Origin: an uncultured Elioraea sp.
GTDB lineage: Bacteria; Pseudomonadota; Alphaproteobacteria; Acetobacterales; Acetobacteraceae
Assembly (NCBI GenBank): GCA_937995555.1
Contig: CALKJX010000217.1
Location: 1 to 7,109 of the forward strand
Direction of reading: 5' to 3'
DNA length: 7,109 nt
Each line of letters starts with the position of its first letter. Position 1 is the stretch's first letter. Both the position numbers and the translations under genes were made by a program. The notes beneath the pieces are model-generated. The model saw only the letters and a list, made by a program, of their open reading frames with translations, did not search any database and was not told the DNA's origin. Shown here piece by piece: positions 1-6,380 of this stretch.

Positions 1-684
1 GGAGTACACGTAGAGCGGACCGATCACCATGTGATCCTCGACCCGCTTCACGCCTGGCACACCCTCGGCGAGCACGCGCAGCGCGCGACGATACTCGTCG
101 GTGCCGCAGTAGCCGTAGAACTCCACCACGCCGTCCTTCACCACCACCGTGGTGTAGAAGGTGCTGGCCCAGGGCTGCTTCTTCATCTCGGCCATGATGG
201 CCCGGTAGATGCCCTCGTCGGAGGTGTCGCCGGCGGCGGCCGGCGGCGGCGAGACCAGGGCGCGCAGAAGGTCCGCGCGCGACACCACGCCGACCAGCCG
301 CCCGTCGCGCGTGACGAAGACGCGGCGGATATGCTCCTTGTCGAGCATCTCGGCGATAGTGCCCGCCGGCGTGTCCTCGGTCACCGTCATCGGATTCGGG
401 GTCATGATGTCGGCGGCGGTCCGGCCGTGGCTCTTCACATACTGCTCGGCCATCTTCTGCGGATCGGCGAACAGGCTCTTGAAGAAGCCCGGGCTGTCGT
501 CGCTGCGGCCGGAGACCTGCTTGATCAGGTCGCCCTCGCTGACCACGCCCAGGATCTTGCGGTCGGCATCGGTGACGGGCACGCCGCTGATGTGCCGTTC
601 GGCGAGCAGCCGGGCCACACCCATCACGGGCGTGTTGGGTGCCACCGTCACGACATCGGGCGTCATCAGGTCTCGGGCTTTCAT
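1..684 (-). CDS. CBS-CBS-BON domain protein (3' end cut by window edge)
   Basis: Probably a cytoplasmic regulatory protein: paired CBS domains (Bateman module) bind adenine nucleotides, and BON domains are small alpha/beta domains linked to membrane or ligand binding. Read from the ATG at 684 there are 228 residues with no stop before the window edge. CBS1 is residues 1-56 (starts MKARDLMTP, then HISGVPVTD and GVVSEGDL). CBS2 is about 88-145 (ADIMTPNPMTV, EHIRRVFVT, GVVSRADLL). After a Pro/Ala linker, a BON-type domain covers about 155-224, with VVVKDGVVEFYGYCGTDEYR and then VPGVKRVEDHM. The two CBS domains and almost all of the BON domain are present, so probably only a few residues are missing. 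The start is supported by GGAGG seven bases upstream. The gene is divergent from the TAXI gene and has an FNR-like box about 104 bases upstream. No enzymatic domain is fused, so its target is unknown. Domain identity is confident; function is not. Confidence 0.93.
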   Translation of the reverse strand, partial: MKARDLMTPDVVTVAPNTPVMGVARLLAERHISGVPVTDADRKILGVVSEGDLIKQVSGRSDDSPGFFKSLFADPQKMAEQYVKSHGRTAADIMTPNPMTVTEDTPAGTIAEMLDKEHIRRVFVTRDGRLVGVVSRADLLRALVSPPPAAAGDTSDEGIYRAIMAEMKKQPWASTFYTTVVVKDGVVEFYGYCGTDEYRRALRVLAEGVPGVKRVEDHMVIGPLYVYS

Positions 685-691
685 CGCAGTC

Positions 692-696
692 CCTCC
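692..696 (-). promoter_or_regulatory. Shine-Dalgarno of the CBS-BON gene
   Basis: On the minus strand this reads GGAGG, seven bases before the ATG at 684. It fixes that start; the protein then begins directly with a canonical CBS N-terminus. Confidence 0.8.
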
Positions 697-752
697 GGGC
701 GTTCCTGTGCTGGCGGCGCAAGACTAGGACCGTCCCGTCCGCCGCGCGAGAG

Positions 753-795
753 TATCTATGCGCCGGGCGGGCGGAAATACCTTGCCCTATGTCAA
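753..795 (-). promoter_or_regulatory. Putative FNR/FixK-type promoter of the CBS-BON gene
   Basis: On the minus strand, 795-782 reads TTGACATAGGGCAA. This matches 9 of 10 half-site positions of the FNR/FixK/DNR-type dyad TTGAY-N4-RTCAA. Its centre is at 788.5. A -10-like CATAGATA lies at 760-753, where a class II activator site centred near -41.5 would place it; the start of transcription would be about 747 and the leader about 62 nt. No matching -35 is needed for this class. The -10 is weak, and binding is inferred from sequence alone. Confidence 0.42.
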
Positions 796-896
796 CCGTG
801 CCCTGCACGGAACGGCTGGTCCGTTTCGGCCGCGTCCGGTAGCGTCTGCCGATCGGGCCCGGAGACCGGCGGCCAGTCGGCCACCTCGGGCCAATG

Positions 897-903
897 GGAG
901 GAG
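897..903 (+). promoter_or_regulatory. Shine-Dalgarno that decides the TAXI start
   Basis: GGAGGAG precedes two in-frame ATGs, at 905 and 914. The spacing to 905 is only 1 to 3 bases, too tight for initiation, whereas the spacing to 914 is about 10 to 12. The 914 start also puts the twin-arginine pair at residues 7-8. An in-frame ATG further upstream at 758 would add about 50 Arg/Pro-rich residues ahead of the signal peptide and is unlikely. Confidence 0.65.
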
Positions 904-913
904 AATGATACCC

Positions 914-1903
914 ATGCACACCCGCGTTCCACGTCGCACCATCCTGGGCGGTGTCGCCGCCGGTGCCGCCGCCCTTTCCGGGCCTTTGGTCCTGCGCGCG
1001 CAGGCGGCGCAGCAGCTGGCCATCGCCACGGGCACGACCGGCGGCGTCTACTACCCGCTCGGCGGGGGCATGGCGGCGATCTTCAGCCGCAACATCCCGG
1101 GCATGAGCGCCACCGTCGAGGTCACCGGCGGCAGTGTCGCCAACCTGCAACTGCTCGGCGCCGGCCGGGTCGGCATGATCCTGACCCAGGTGGACGCCGC
1201 GGTGGATGCCGTGAACGGCCGCGACCGGTTCCAGAACCGGCCCGTGCCGGCGCGCGCGATCTTCGTCATGTACACGAACCGGATGCAGGTCGTGACGGTC
1301 GCCTCGACCGGCATCGCCACCATGGCCGACCTCAAGGGCAAGCGCGTCTCCACCGGCGCGCCCGGCTCGGCGACGGAGGTGATGGCGTTCCGGCTGATCG
1401 AGGGTGCGGGGCTCGACCGCGACCGCGACTTCCGCGCGCGCGAGCGGCTGAGCCCGGCCGAGAGCACCAACGCGATCAAGGACGGCAAGCTCGACGCCTA
1501 TTTCTTCGTCTCCGGCGTGCCGACGGCGGCGATCACCGATCTCGCCGCCACGCCAGGGGTGCAGCTCCGGCTGATCGACCATGCCGAGTTCGTGCCGAAG
1601 ATCGTCGAGAAGTACGGCCCGGTCTATTTCGCCGAGGAGATCCCGGCCGGCACCTATCCGGGCCAGACCACGCCCAACAAGCAGATGTCGGTCGGCAACA
1701 TCATCGCCGTGCGCGCCGACATGCCCGACGCATTGGTCACCGAACTCGTCAAGAACATCTGGGAGGGTCGCGAGGAGCTCACCCGCGTCCATGGCGAGGC
1801 GCGCAACTTCAAGCTCGAGAACCAGAAATCATCGGCCGCCGGCATTCCGTGGCATCCGGCGGCGGAAGCCTACTGGAAGGCGCAGGGCGCGACCCTGAGC
1901 TGA
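914..1903 (+). CDS. TRAP transporter TAXI-family substrate-binding protein
   Basis: Periplasmic solute receptor of a TRAP transporter, TAXI family; it captures a small solute, often a carboxylate or amino acid in this family, and delivers it to the membrane subunits. From the ATG at 914 it has 329 residues, the usual family length. Residues 1-31 form a Tat-like signal: RR at 7-8 in PRRTILGG, an Ala/Gly-rich hydrophobic core, and probable cleavage after AQA near 31. The mature protein shows the TAXI landmarks: IATGTTGGVYYPLGGGMA (37-54), a GGS-N segment (72-77), DLKGKRVSTGAPGSATEV (139-156), the hinge-region KDGKLDAYFFVSGVP (189-203), and C-terminal IPWHPAAEAYW (311-321). The permease follows 64 bases downstream behind a hairpin, as expected for a transporter pair. 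Substrate cannot be read from the sequence. A start at 905 (332 residues) is possible but badly spaced from the ribosome site. Confidence 0.93.
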   Translation: MHTRVPRRTILGGVAAGAAALSGPLVLRAQAAQQLAIATGTTGGVYYPLGGGMAAIFSRNIPGMSATVEVTGGSVANLQLLGAGRVGMILTQVDAAVDAVNGRDRFQNRPVPARAIFVMYTNRMQVVTVASTGIATMADLKGKRVSTGAPGSATEVMAFRLIEGAGLDRDRDFRARERLSPAESTNAIKDGKLDAYFFVSGVPTAAITDLAATPGVQLRLIDHAEFVPKIVEKYGPVYFAEEIPAGTYPGQTTPNKQMSVGNIIAVRADMPDALVTELVKNIWEGREELTRVHGEARNFKLENQKSSAAGIPWHPAAEAYWKAQGATLS

Positions 1904-1917
1904 CGGTGGAACACGGA

Positions 1918-1945
1918 AGGACCCGCCCTGCCCGGGGCGGGTCTT
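1918..1945 (+). terminator. GC hairpin between TAXI and TRAP permease genes
   Basis: GACCCGCCC (1920-1928) pairs perfectly with GGGCGGGTC (1935-1943) around the 6-base loop TGCCCG. A G-U and an A-U pair extend the stem to 11. It begins 15 bases after the TAXI stop and ends 23 bases before the permease start. What follows (TCTTCG) is a poor U-tract, so it is more likely a partial terminator or a 3'-end stabiliser that raises receptor output over permease than a full stop to transcription. Confidence 0.55.
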
Positions 1946-1967
1946 CGCACGTGATGGGACCGGTTGC

Positions 1968-4004
1968 GTGACGACGGCAAACCCGATCGAGGAGCATCAC
2001 CTGCCGCCCGAGGCGGCAGCGCTCGACGACGACACCGCGCACAAGGTCGAGGAGCTGATCGAGCAGGAGGAGGGCGCGCTCAACCGCTATCGCGGACCGC
2101 TGCTCTGGTTCGTCACCGGCCTCGCCCTGGCAATGAGCGTGTTCCACCTCTACGCCGCGATCGACATCGTGCCGACGATGTATCTCCGCTACATCCATGT
2201 CGGCTTCGTTCTCACCTTGACCTTCCTGATGTACCCGATGGCGCGCCGGTTCCGGCACCGGCTGATGCCGTGGGACATCGCGCTCGCCGCACTCGCGCTC
2301 TATGTCCTCTGCTATCTGATTGCCGGGGGCGACGAGCTGACCGACCGCTACGTCTTCCCGGAGCCGATGGACCTGGTGGTCGGCTGGATGCTGATCGTGC
2401 TGACGCTCGAGGCGGCGCGGCGCACCACCGGGCCGATCATGCCGGGGATCAGCATCGTCTTCATGCTCTACGCGTTCTTCGGCAACCATCTGCCGGCGCC
2501 CTGGACGCATCAGGGCTACGACTCCGAGCGGCTCGTGCCGCATCTGACGATCACGCTCGAGGGCATTTTCGGCACCGCCGTCGATGTCTCCTCGACCCTG
2601 ATCATTCTGTTCACCATCTTCGGCGCGGTGCTGCAGGTGACCGGCGCGGGCAAGTTCTTCGTCGATTTTTCGTTCGCGCTGATGGGCGGGAAGGCGACCA
2701 GCGCGGGCCGCACGGTGGTGCTGTCCTCATTCCTGCTCGGCGGACCTTCCGGTTCGGGTGTGGCGACCACCGTCACGCTCGGTTCGGTCGCCTGGCCGAT
2801 GATGAAGCGCGTCGGCTATGCGCCGCACGATGCGGGCGGTCTGCTCGCCGCCGGCGGTCTCGGCGCGATCATCTCGCCCCCGGTGCTGGGCGCGGCCGCG
2901 TTCCTGATCGCCGAGTTCCTGAAGATCTCCTACCTGCAGGTCATCGAGATGGCGATCATCCCGACCTGCCTCTACTACGCCTCCCTGCTGTTCATGGTGG
3001 AACTCGACCAGCGCCGGATCGGCGTCGACGAAACGGCCGATCGCGAGACCTACAGCACCGAGACTGCCGGCGCACTGCTCAGGAAATACGGGTTCCACCT
3101 GACCTCGCTCGTGTCGATCGTCGGCTTCCTGCTGTGGGGCTACTCGGCGACGCTCTCTGTCGTCTACGCGAGCGGGGTCGCGGTGGCGCTCTCGTGGCTC
3201 CGCCGCGAATGCGCGATGACGCCGGCGAAGCTGGTCACGGCGCTGCGCGAGGGCTCGGTGCAGGTCCTGAACGTCGCCGCCACCTGTGCCTGCGCCGGCA
3301 TCATCGTCGGCGTGGTCACGCTGACGGGCCTCGGCCTGAAGTTCAGCGAGATCGCGATCCGCTATGCCGGCGGCTCGCTCGCGCTGACGGCCGTCTACAC
3401 CGGGCTGATCGTCTGGGTGATCGGCCTCGCCGTGCCGGTGACCGCCTCCTACATCATCTCGGCGGTGATCGCGGCACCTGCGCTGATCAAGCTCGGCGTG
3501 CCCGATTTCGCCGCGCACATGTTCATCTTCTACTATGCCGTCCTGAGCGAGGTCTCGCCGCCGACCGCGCTTTCGCCCTTCGCCGCCGCGGCGATCACCG
3601 GCGCGGGGCCCTACCACACCACGCTGATGGCGTGGAAATACACGCTGCCCGCCTTCCTGCTGCCCTTCGTGTTCGTGACGGATCCGCTCGGGGTGGGGCT
3701 GCTGCTGCAACGTTCACCGGGGATGGGCTGGGACGATGTCGCCTGGATCACCACGCTGGCGACCTTCGGGCTCGGCCTGCTCGCCGCCGCCGCGCAGGGC
3801 TTCGGGCTGCGCATGATGGCGCGGTGGGAGCGCTGGGCGACCGTACTCGCGGGACTGCTGCTGATCTTCCCGAGTGCGGTCGATGGGCTGCTCGAGTGGA
3901 TGACCGGGGTGTCTATTCCGTCGCCTCACTGGGCGGGGATCGCGCTTGGCGCGGCGCTGCTGACCGCCCAGGCGGTGCGCCCGCGCGCGGCAGCGGCAGG
4001 TTGA
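1968..4004 (+). CDS. TRAP transporter fused permease (DctQ-DctM, 4TM/12TM type)
   Basis: Inner-membrane subunit that moves the TAXI-bound solute into the cytoplasm using an ion (typically sodium) gradient. It has 678 residues, in range for fused TRAP permeases. A charged cytoplasmic tail (1-42) precedes the DctQ-like part, with membrane segments near 44-64, 75-92, 102-120 and 136-150. The DctM-like part carries two related repeats: GGPSGSGVATTVTLGSVAWP (258-277) followed by MMKRVGY and ISPPVLGAAAFLIAEFL (302-318); then GLAVPVTASYIISA (486-499), APALIKLGVPDFAAHMF (503-519) and EVSPPTALSPFAAAAI (528-543). Further hydrophobic segments lie near 555-580, 593-612 and 625-645. The start is GTG with a weak GGGA eight bases upstream; the next in-frame ATG would delete the tail and half of the first helix. 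Variants of the usual motifs (GGPSGSG where GSISGSA is common, AVPVTASY where GLPTTA is common) suggest a divergent branch. Family assignment is firm; substrate is unknown. Confidence 0.94.
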   Translation: MTTANPIEEHHLPPEAAALDDDTAHKVEELIEQEEGALNRYRGPLLWFVTGLALAMSVFHLYAAIDIVPTMYLRYIHVGFVLTLTFLMYPMARRFRHRLMPWDIALAALALYVLCYLIAGGDELTDRYVFPEPMDLVVGWMLIVLTLEAARRTTGPIMPGISIVFMLYAFFGNHLPAPWTHQGYDSERLVPHLTITLEGIFGTAVDVSSTLIILFTIFGAVLQVTGAGKFFVDFSFALMGGKATSAGRTVVLSSFLLGGPSGSGVATTVTLGSVAWPMMKRVGYAPHDAGGLLAAGGLGAIISPPVLGAAAFLIAEFLKISYLQVIEMAIIPTCLYYASLLFMVELDQRRIGVDETADRETYSTETAGALLRKYGFHLTSLVSIVGFLLWGYSATLSVVYASGVAVALSWLRRECAMTPAKLVTALREGSVQVLNVAATCACAGIIVGVVTLTGLGLKFSEIAIRYAGGSLALTAVYTGLIVWVIGLAVPVTASYIISAVIAAPALIKLGVPDFAAHMFIFYYAVLSEVSPPTALSPFAAAAITGAGPYHTTLMAWKYTLPAFLLPFVFVTDPLGVGLLLQRSPGMGWDDVAWITTLATFGLGLLAAAAQGFGLRMMARWERWATVLAGLLLIFPSAVDGLLEWMTGVSIPSPHWAGIALGAALLTAQAVRPRAAAAG

Positions 4005-4014
4005 ACCGCGGAGC

Positions 4015-4056
4015 TTGATCCAGGTCAGCGCGGGGTTGCCGGCTGCCGGGTATAGG
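4015..4056 (+). promoter_or_regulatory. Putative FNR/FixK-type promoter of the exporter operon
   Basis: TTGATCCAGGTCAG (4015-4028) matches 9 of 10 half-site positions of TTGAY-N4-RTCAA, centred at 4021.5. TATAGG lies at 4051-4056. If the dyad is at -41.5, transcription starts at 4063 and TATAGG occupies exactly -12 to -7, the geometry of class II FNR/CRP-family promoters. The leader would be 43 nt. There is no sigma-70 -35 at correct spacing (TTGCCG at 4036 is only 9 bases from the -10), consistent with activator dependence. Regulator identity (FNR, FixK, DNR-like) cannot be told from the site. Confidence 0.5.
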
Positions 4057-4105
4057 CCCTACGCCCTGAGGATACGCCCCGGGCCGTCGCCAACGCGGAC
4101 CATCC

Positions 4106-5252
4106 ATGCGCCTCCGCCGTGTCCTGCCCGTCGGTCTCGTGCTCGCCGCGGTGATCGCGGGCGCGTGGTGGTATGCGACGCAGCGCCCGCTCGCCGTGCC
4201 CGTCGCCGCCGTCATGCGTGACGTGCCGATCCGTGTGTTCGGCCTCGGCACGATCGAGGCGCAGGTGCTCTCGCGCGTCGGCTTCGAGGTACCGGGCACG
4301 CTGGTCGAGGTGCTGGTCGATCACGGCGATGCGGTTGCCGCGGGGACGGTGCTCGCCCGGTTGAACCCGGCGAGCCAGCAGGCGCGCGTCGCCAAGGCGG
4401 AGGCTGCCGTGCTGTCGGCCGAGGCGGCGGCGCAGCGCGCCGAGGCCCAGCGGGCGCGCGCCGAGGCGCTGCTCGCCCAGCGCCAGGCCACCGCGGCGCG
4501 CCGGCGCGAACTCGCCGCGCGCGGCTCCGGCAGCATCGAGGCGGCGGAGCAGGCCGAGACCGAGGTCGCCGTCGCCGCCGCCGATCTTGCGGTCAATCGG
4601 GCCGACGCGGCGGTGGCCGCGGCCGCGCTTGCCGACGCCAAGGCGACCCTGCTGGTCGAGCGCACGGCGCTCGCCAAGCACACCCTCACCGCGCCCTACG
4701 ATGCGGTGGTGATCGCGCGCGCGCGAGCCCGGCACGGCGCTGAACCCTGGCGAGGCCGTGTTCACCCTGGTCGCGCGCGGCAGTCTCTGGGCGCTCGCCC
4801 ATGTGGACGAGGGTCGCGCCGGCGGCCTCGCACTCGGCCAGCCCGCCACCGTAACCATGCGCAGCCGCCCCGACGCGCCCATCGCCGGCGAGGTGGTGCG
4901 CATCGGTCTGGAGAGCGACCGCGTGACCGAGGAGCAGCGCGTCTATGTGCGCTGCCGCCAGTGCCCCGAGACCGTCTTTCTGGGCGAGCAGGCCGAGGTC
5001 GTGATCGAGACCGGCCGGCTCGCCGAGGCGCGGCTTGTCCCCGAGGCGGCGGTGCACGGCTTCGACGGCGCCGCCGGCACGGTCTGGACGATCGAGGACG
5101 GCAGGCTGGCGCAGCGGCGGGTGCGCTTCGCTGCGCGCACGCTCGACGCAAGGCTCGCGATCACCGATGACCTCCCGGCCGGGGTGCCGGTGGCGCTCAG
5201 GGTCGGCCCCGGCTTCGCGGTCGGCCGGGCCGCACGGGCAGTGAGCCCGTGA
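4106..5252 (+). pseudogene. HlyD-family periplasmic adaptor (DevB-like), frameshifted
   Basis: Membrane-fusion adaptor that would link the inner-membrane ABC exporter to an outer-membrane channel. The first frame gives residues 1-207: an N-terminal membrane anchor (about 7-23), a first biotinyl-lipoyl half with VPGTLVEVLVDHGDAVAAGT (62-81), and a long Ala/Glu/Arg coiled-coil hairpin (about 90-190). The second lipoyl half opens with LTAPYDAVVIARA, then the frame breaks in the CG run at 4714-4725. Restoring one CG gives IARAREPG and continues in frame to the TGA at 5252 with ALNPGEAVFTLVARGSLWAL, a beta-barrel region (GQPATV, VYVRC, LGEQAEVVIE) and a membrane-proximal tail, 382 residues in all. 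Without repair, translation ends at 5170 with about 147 wrong Arg-rich residues. The stop overlaps the next start (GTGA, 5249-5252). No other lesion is seen, so an error in the sequence is as likely as real inactivation. The ribosome site is weak (GCGGA, 6 bases upstream of the ATG). Confidence 0.88.
4714..4725. repeat. Alternating (CG)6 run at the adaptor frameshift
   Basis: Twelve alternating C and G bases. The reading frame upstream (codons beginning at 4712, ATC) and that downstream (codons beginning at 4725, GAG) differ by a loss of two bases or a gain of one. Seven CG units would give the family-like IARAREPG. Confidence 0.85.
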
Positions 5253-6380
5253 ACCTCGCCCTCGCCGATATCCGCCACAGCCTCGGCCGGTTCCTGATGA
5301 CCTGCGTCGGCCTTGGCCTGCTGATGGCGGTCGCGCTGTCGATGGTCGGCATCTACCAGGGCGTGGTGGCCGAGGCGCTGGCGCTGTCGCGCTCGCTCAG
5401 CGCCGAGCTCTGGGTGGTCGAGCAGGGCACGCGCGGGCCCTTTGCCGAGAGCTCGCGCATCCCGGGCGATGTGCGCGCGATCGTCGCGCGGGTGCCCGGC
5501 GTGGCCGCGGCCGGCGCGATCACGTTGCGCACCGCCGAGGCGAAGGCGCCGCAGGGGATCCTGCGCATGCAGATCATGGGCTACGAGCCCGGCCGGCCGG
5601 GCGGCCCCTCGGCGATCGAGGCCGGCCGAGGTATCGGCGGCGCGCGCTTCGAGATGGTGGTGGATGCGCGCGCGCGCCTGCCGCTCGGCGCGACGGTCGA
5701 GCTCGGCGGCGACCGCTACCGCGTGGTCGGGTTGACGCGCGGGCTGGTCGCCTCGGGCGGCGACCCGCTTGCCTTCGTGCATCTGCGCGACAGCCAGGAC
5801 CTGCAATTCAAGCTCGCCCCGCCGGCGGCGCGACGCGCGCTGGCGGCGGGCGCCGGGACCGGCTCCATCGACACGGTGAACGCGGTGATCGCGCGGCTCC
5901 ATCCGGGGGCCGATCCGGACGCCGTCGCCGAGACGATCCGGCGCTGGAAGCATCTCGCCGCGCTGACCGACGCCGAGCAGGCGGACATCCTGACGCGCTC
6001 GGTGGTGCAGCGCGCGCGTGCAGCTCGGCATGTTCACCGTCGTGCTGCTGTTCGTCTCCGCCGTGATCATCGCGCTGATCATCTACACCATGACGATGGA
6101 CAAGCTGCGCGAGATCGCCGCTCTGAAGCTGATCGGCGCCTCGGACCGCACGATCGTCGGACTCGTGCTGCAACAGGCGCTGATCCTGGGCGGCGCAGGC
6201 TATGTGGCGGCGGTCGGCGTGGTGTTCGCGGTGCGCGACGTCTTCCCGCGCTCGGTCGCGCTCGGTCCGGCCGAGATCACCGTCATGGCCGGCGTGATCG
6301 GGCTGATCTGCGTGCTCGGCAGCCTGGTCTCGATCCGCGCCGCGCTCGCGATCGAGCCGCAGCAGGCGCTCGGCGGATGA
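5249..6380 (+). pseudogene. FtsX-family ABC exporter permease (DevC-like), frameshifted
   Basis: Inner-membrane subunit of the exporter. It starts with GTG overlapping the adaptor's stop. Residues 1-40 hold a short amphipathic start (MNLALADIRHSLGRF) and the first membrane helix (about 15-38). A large periplasmic domain follows (about 40-245, with SAELWVVEQGTRGPF at 51-65). The frame breaks at the alternating run 6010-6018. Adding one CG gives QRARVQLGMF and then the FtsX domain: helix 2 (about 262-284), the cytoplasmic coupling segment MDKLREIAALKLIGAS, helices 3 and 4 (about 304-330 and 345-362), and the C-terminal ALAIEPQQALGG. The repaired protein has 377 residues, typical of DevC-like permeases, and its TGA overlaps the ATPase start (ATGA, 6377-6380). 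Unrepaired, the frame continues as Arg/His-rich nonsense from about 6017 and then enters the ATPase frame. The domain assignment is strong; whether the gene is really broken is open. Confidence 0.88.
6010..6018. repeat. Alternating GC run at the permease frameshift
   Basis: GCGCGCGCG sits exactly where the permease leaves its frame. Codons run from 6008 upstream and from 6018 downstream, the same two-base loss (or one-base gain) as in the adaptor gene. Confidence 0.85.

Noticed and set aside
798..824. Short inverted repeats GTGC-CCT-GCAC and ACGGA-N8-TCCGT upstream of the TAXI gene as an operator
   Set aside because: Arms of only 4 to 5 bases in GC-rich DNA are expected by chance; no promoter could be aligned with them.
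758..913. Upstream extension of the TAXI protein to an ATG at 758
   Set aside because: It would put about 52 Arg/Pro-rich residues before an otherwise perfect Tat signal, has no ribosome site, and overlaps the promoter region.
31..1971. 646-residue open frame on the plus strand across the CBS gene, the intergenic region and the TAXI gene
   Set aside because: His/Arg/Gly-rich composition typical of an out-of-frame reading in GC-rich DNA; both true genes beneath it have clear domains and ribosome sites.
2727..3710. 327-residue antisense frame inside the TRAP permease gene, and similar long antisense frames elsewhere (for example 4943-6082)
   Set aside because: Composition full of Arg, His, Asp and Gln without any domain; shadows of GC-rich coding sequence.
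3963..3976. ACCGCC/GGCGGT inverted repeat near the end of the permease gene as terminator
   Set aside because: It lies inside the coding sequence, has a 2-base loop and no U-tract.
1964..4018. 684-residue frame overlapping the TRAP permease on the same strand
   Set aside because: Arg/Pro/His-rich with no hydrophobic segments, whereas the frame from 1968 gives a textbook polytopic TRAP permease.
4036..4056. TTGCCG and TATAGG as a sigma-70 promoter
   Set aside because: The spacer is only 9 bases instead of about 17; TATAGG fits better as the -10 of an activator-dependent promoter using the dyad at 4015.
4714..6018. Programmed ribosomal frameshifting at the two CG runs
   Set aside because: No slippery heptamer is seen, and a change of two bases at both sites matches loss of one CG unit far better than a programmed -1 or +1 event.
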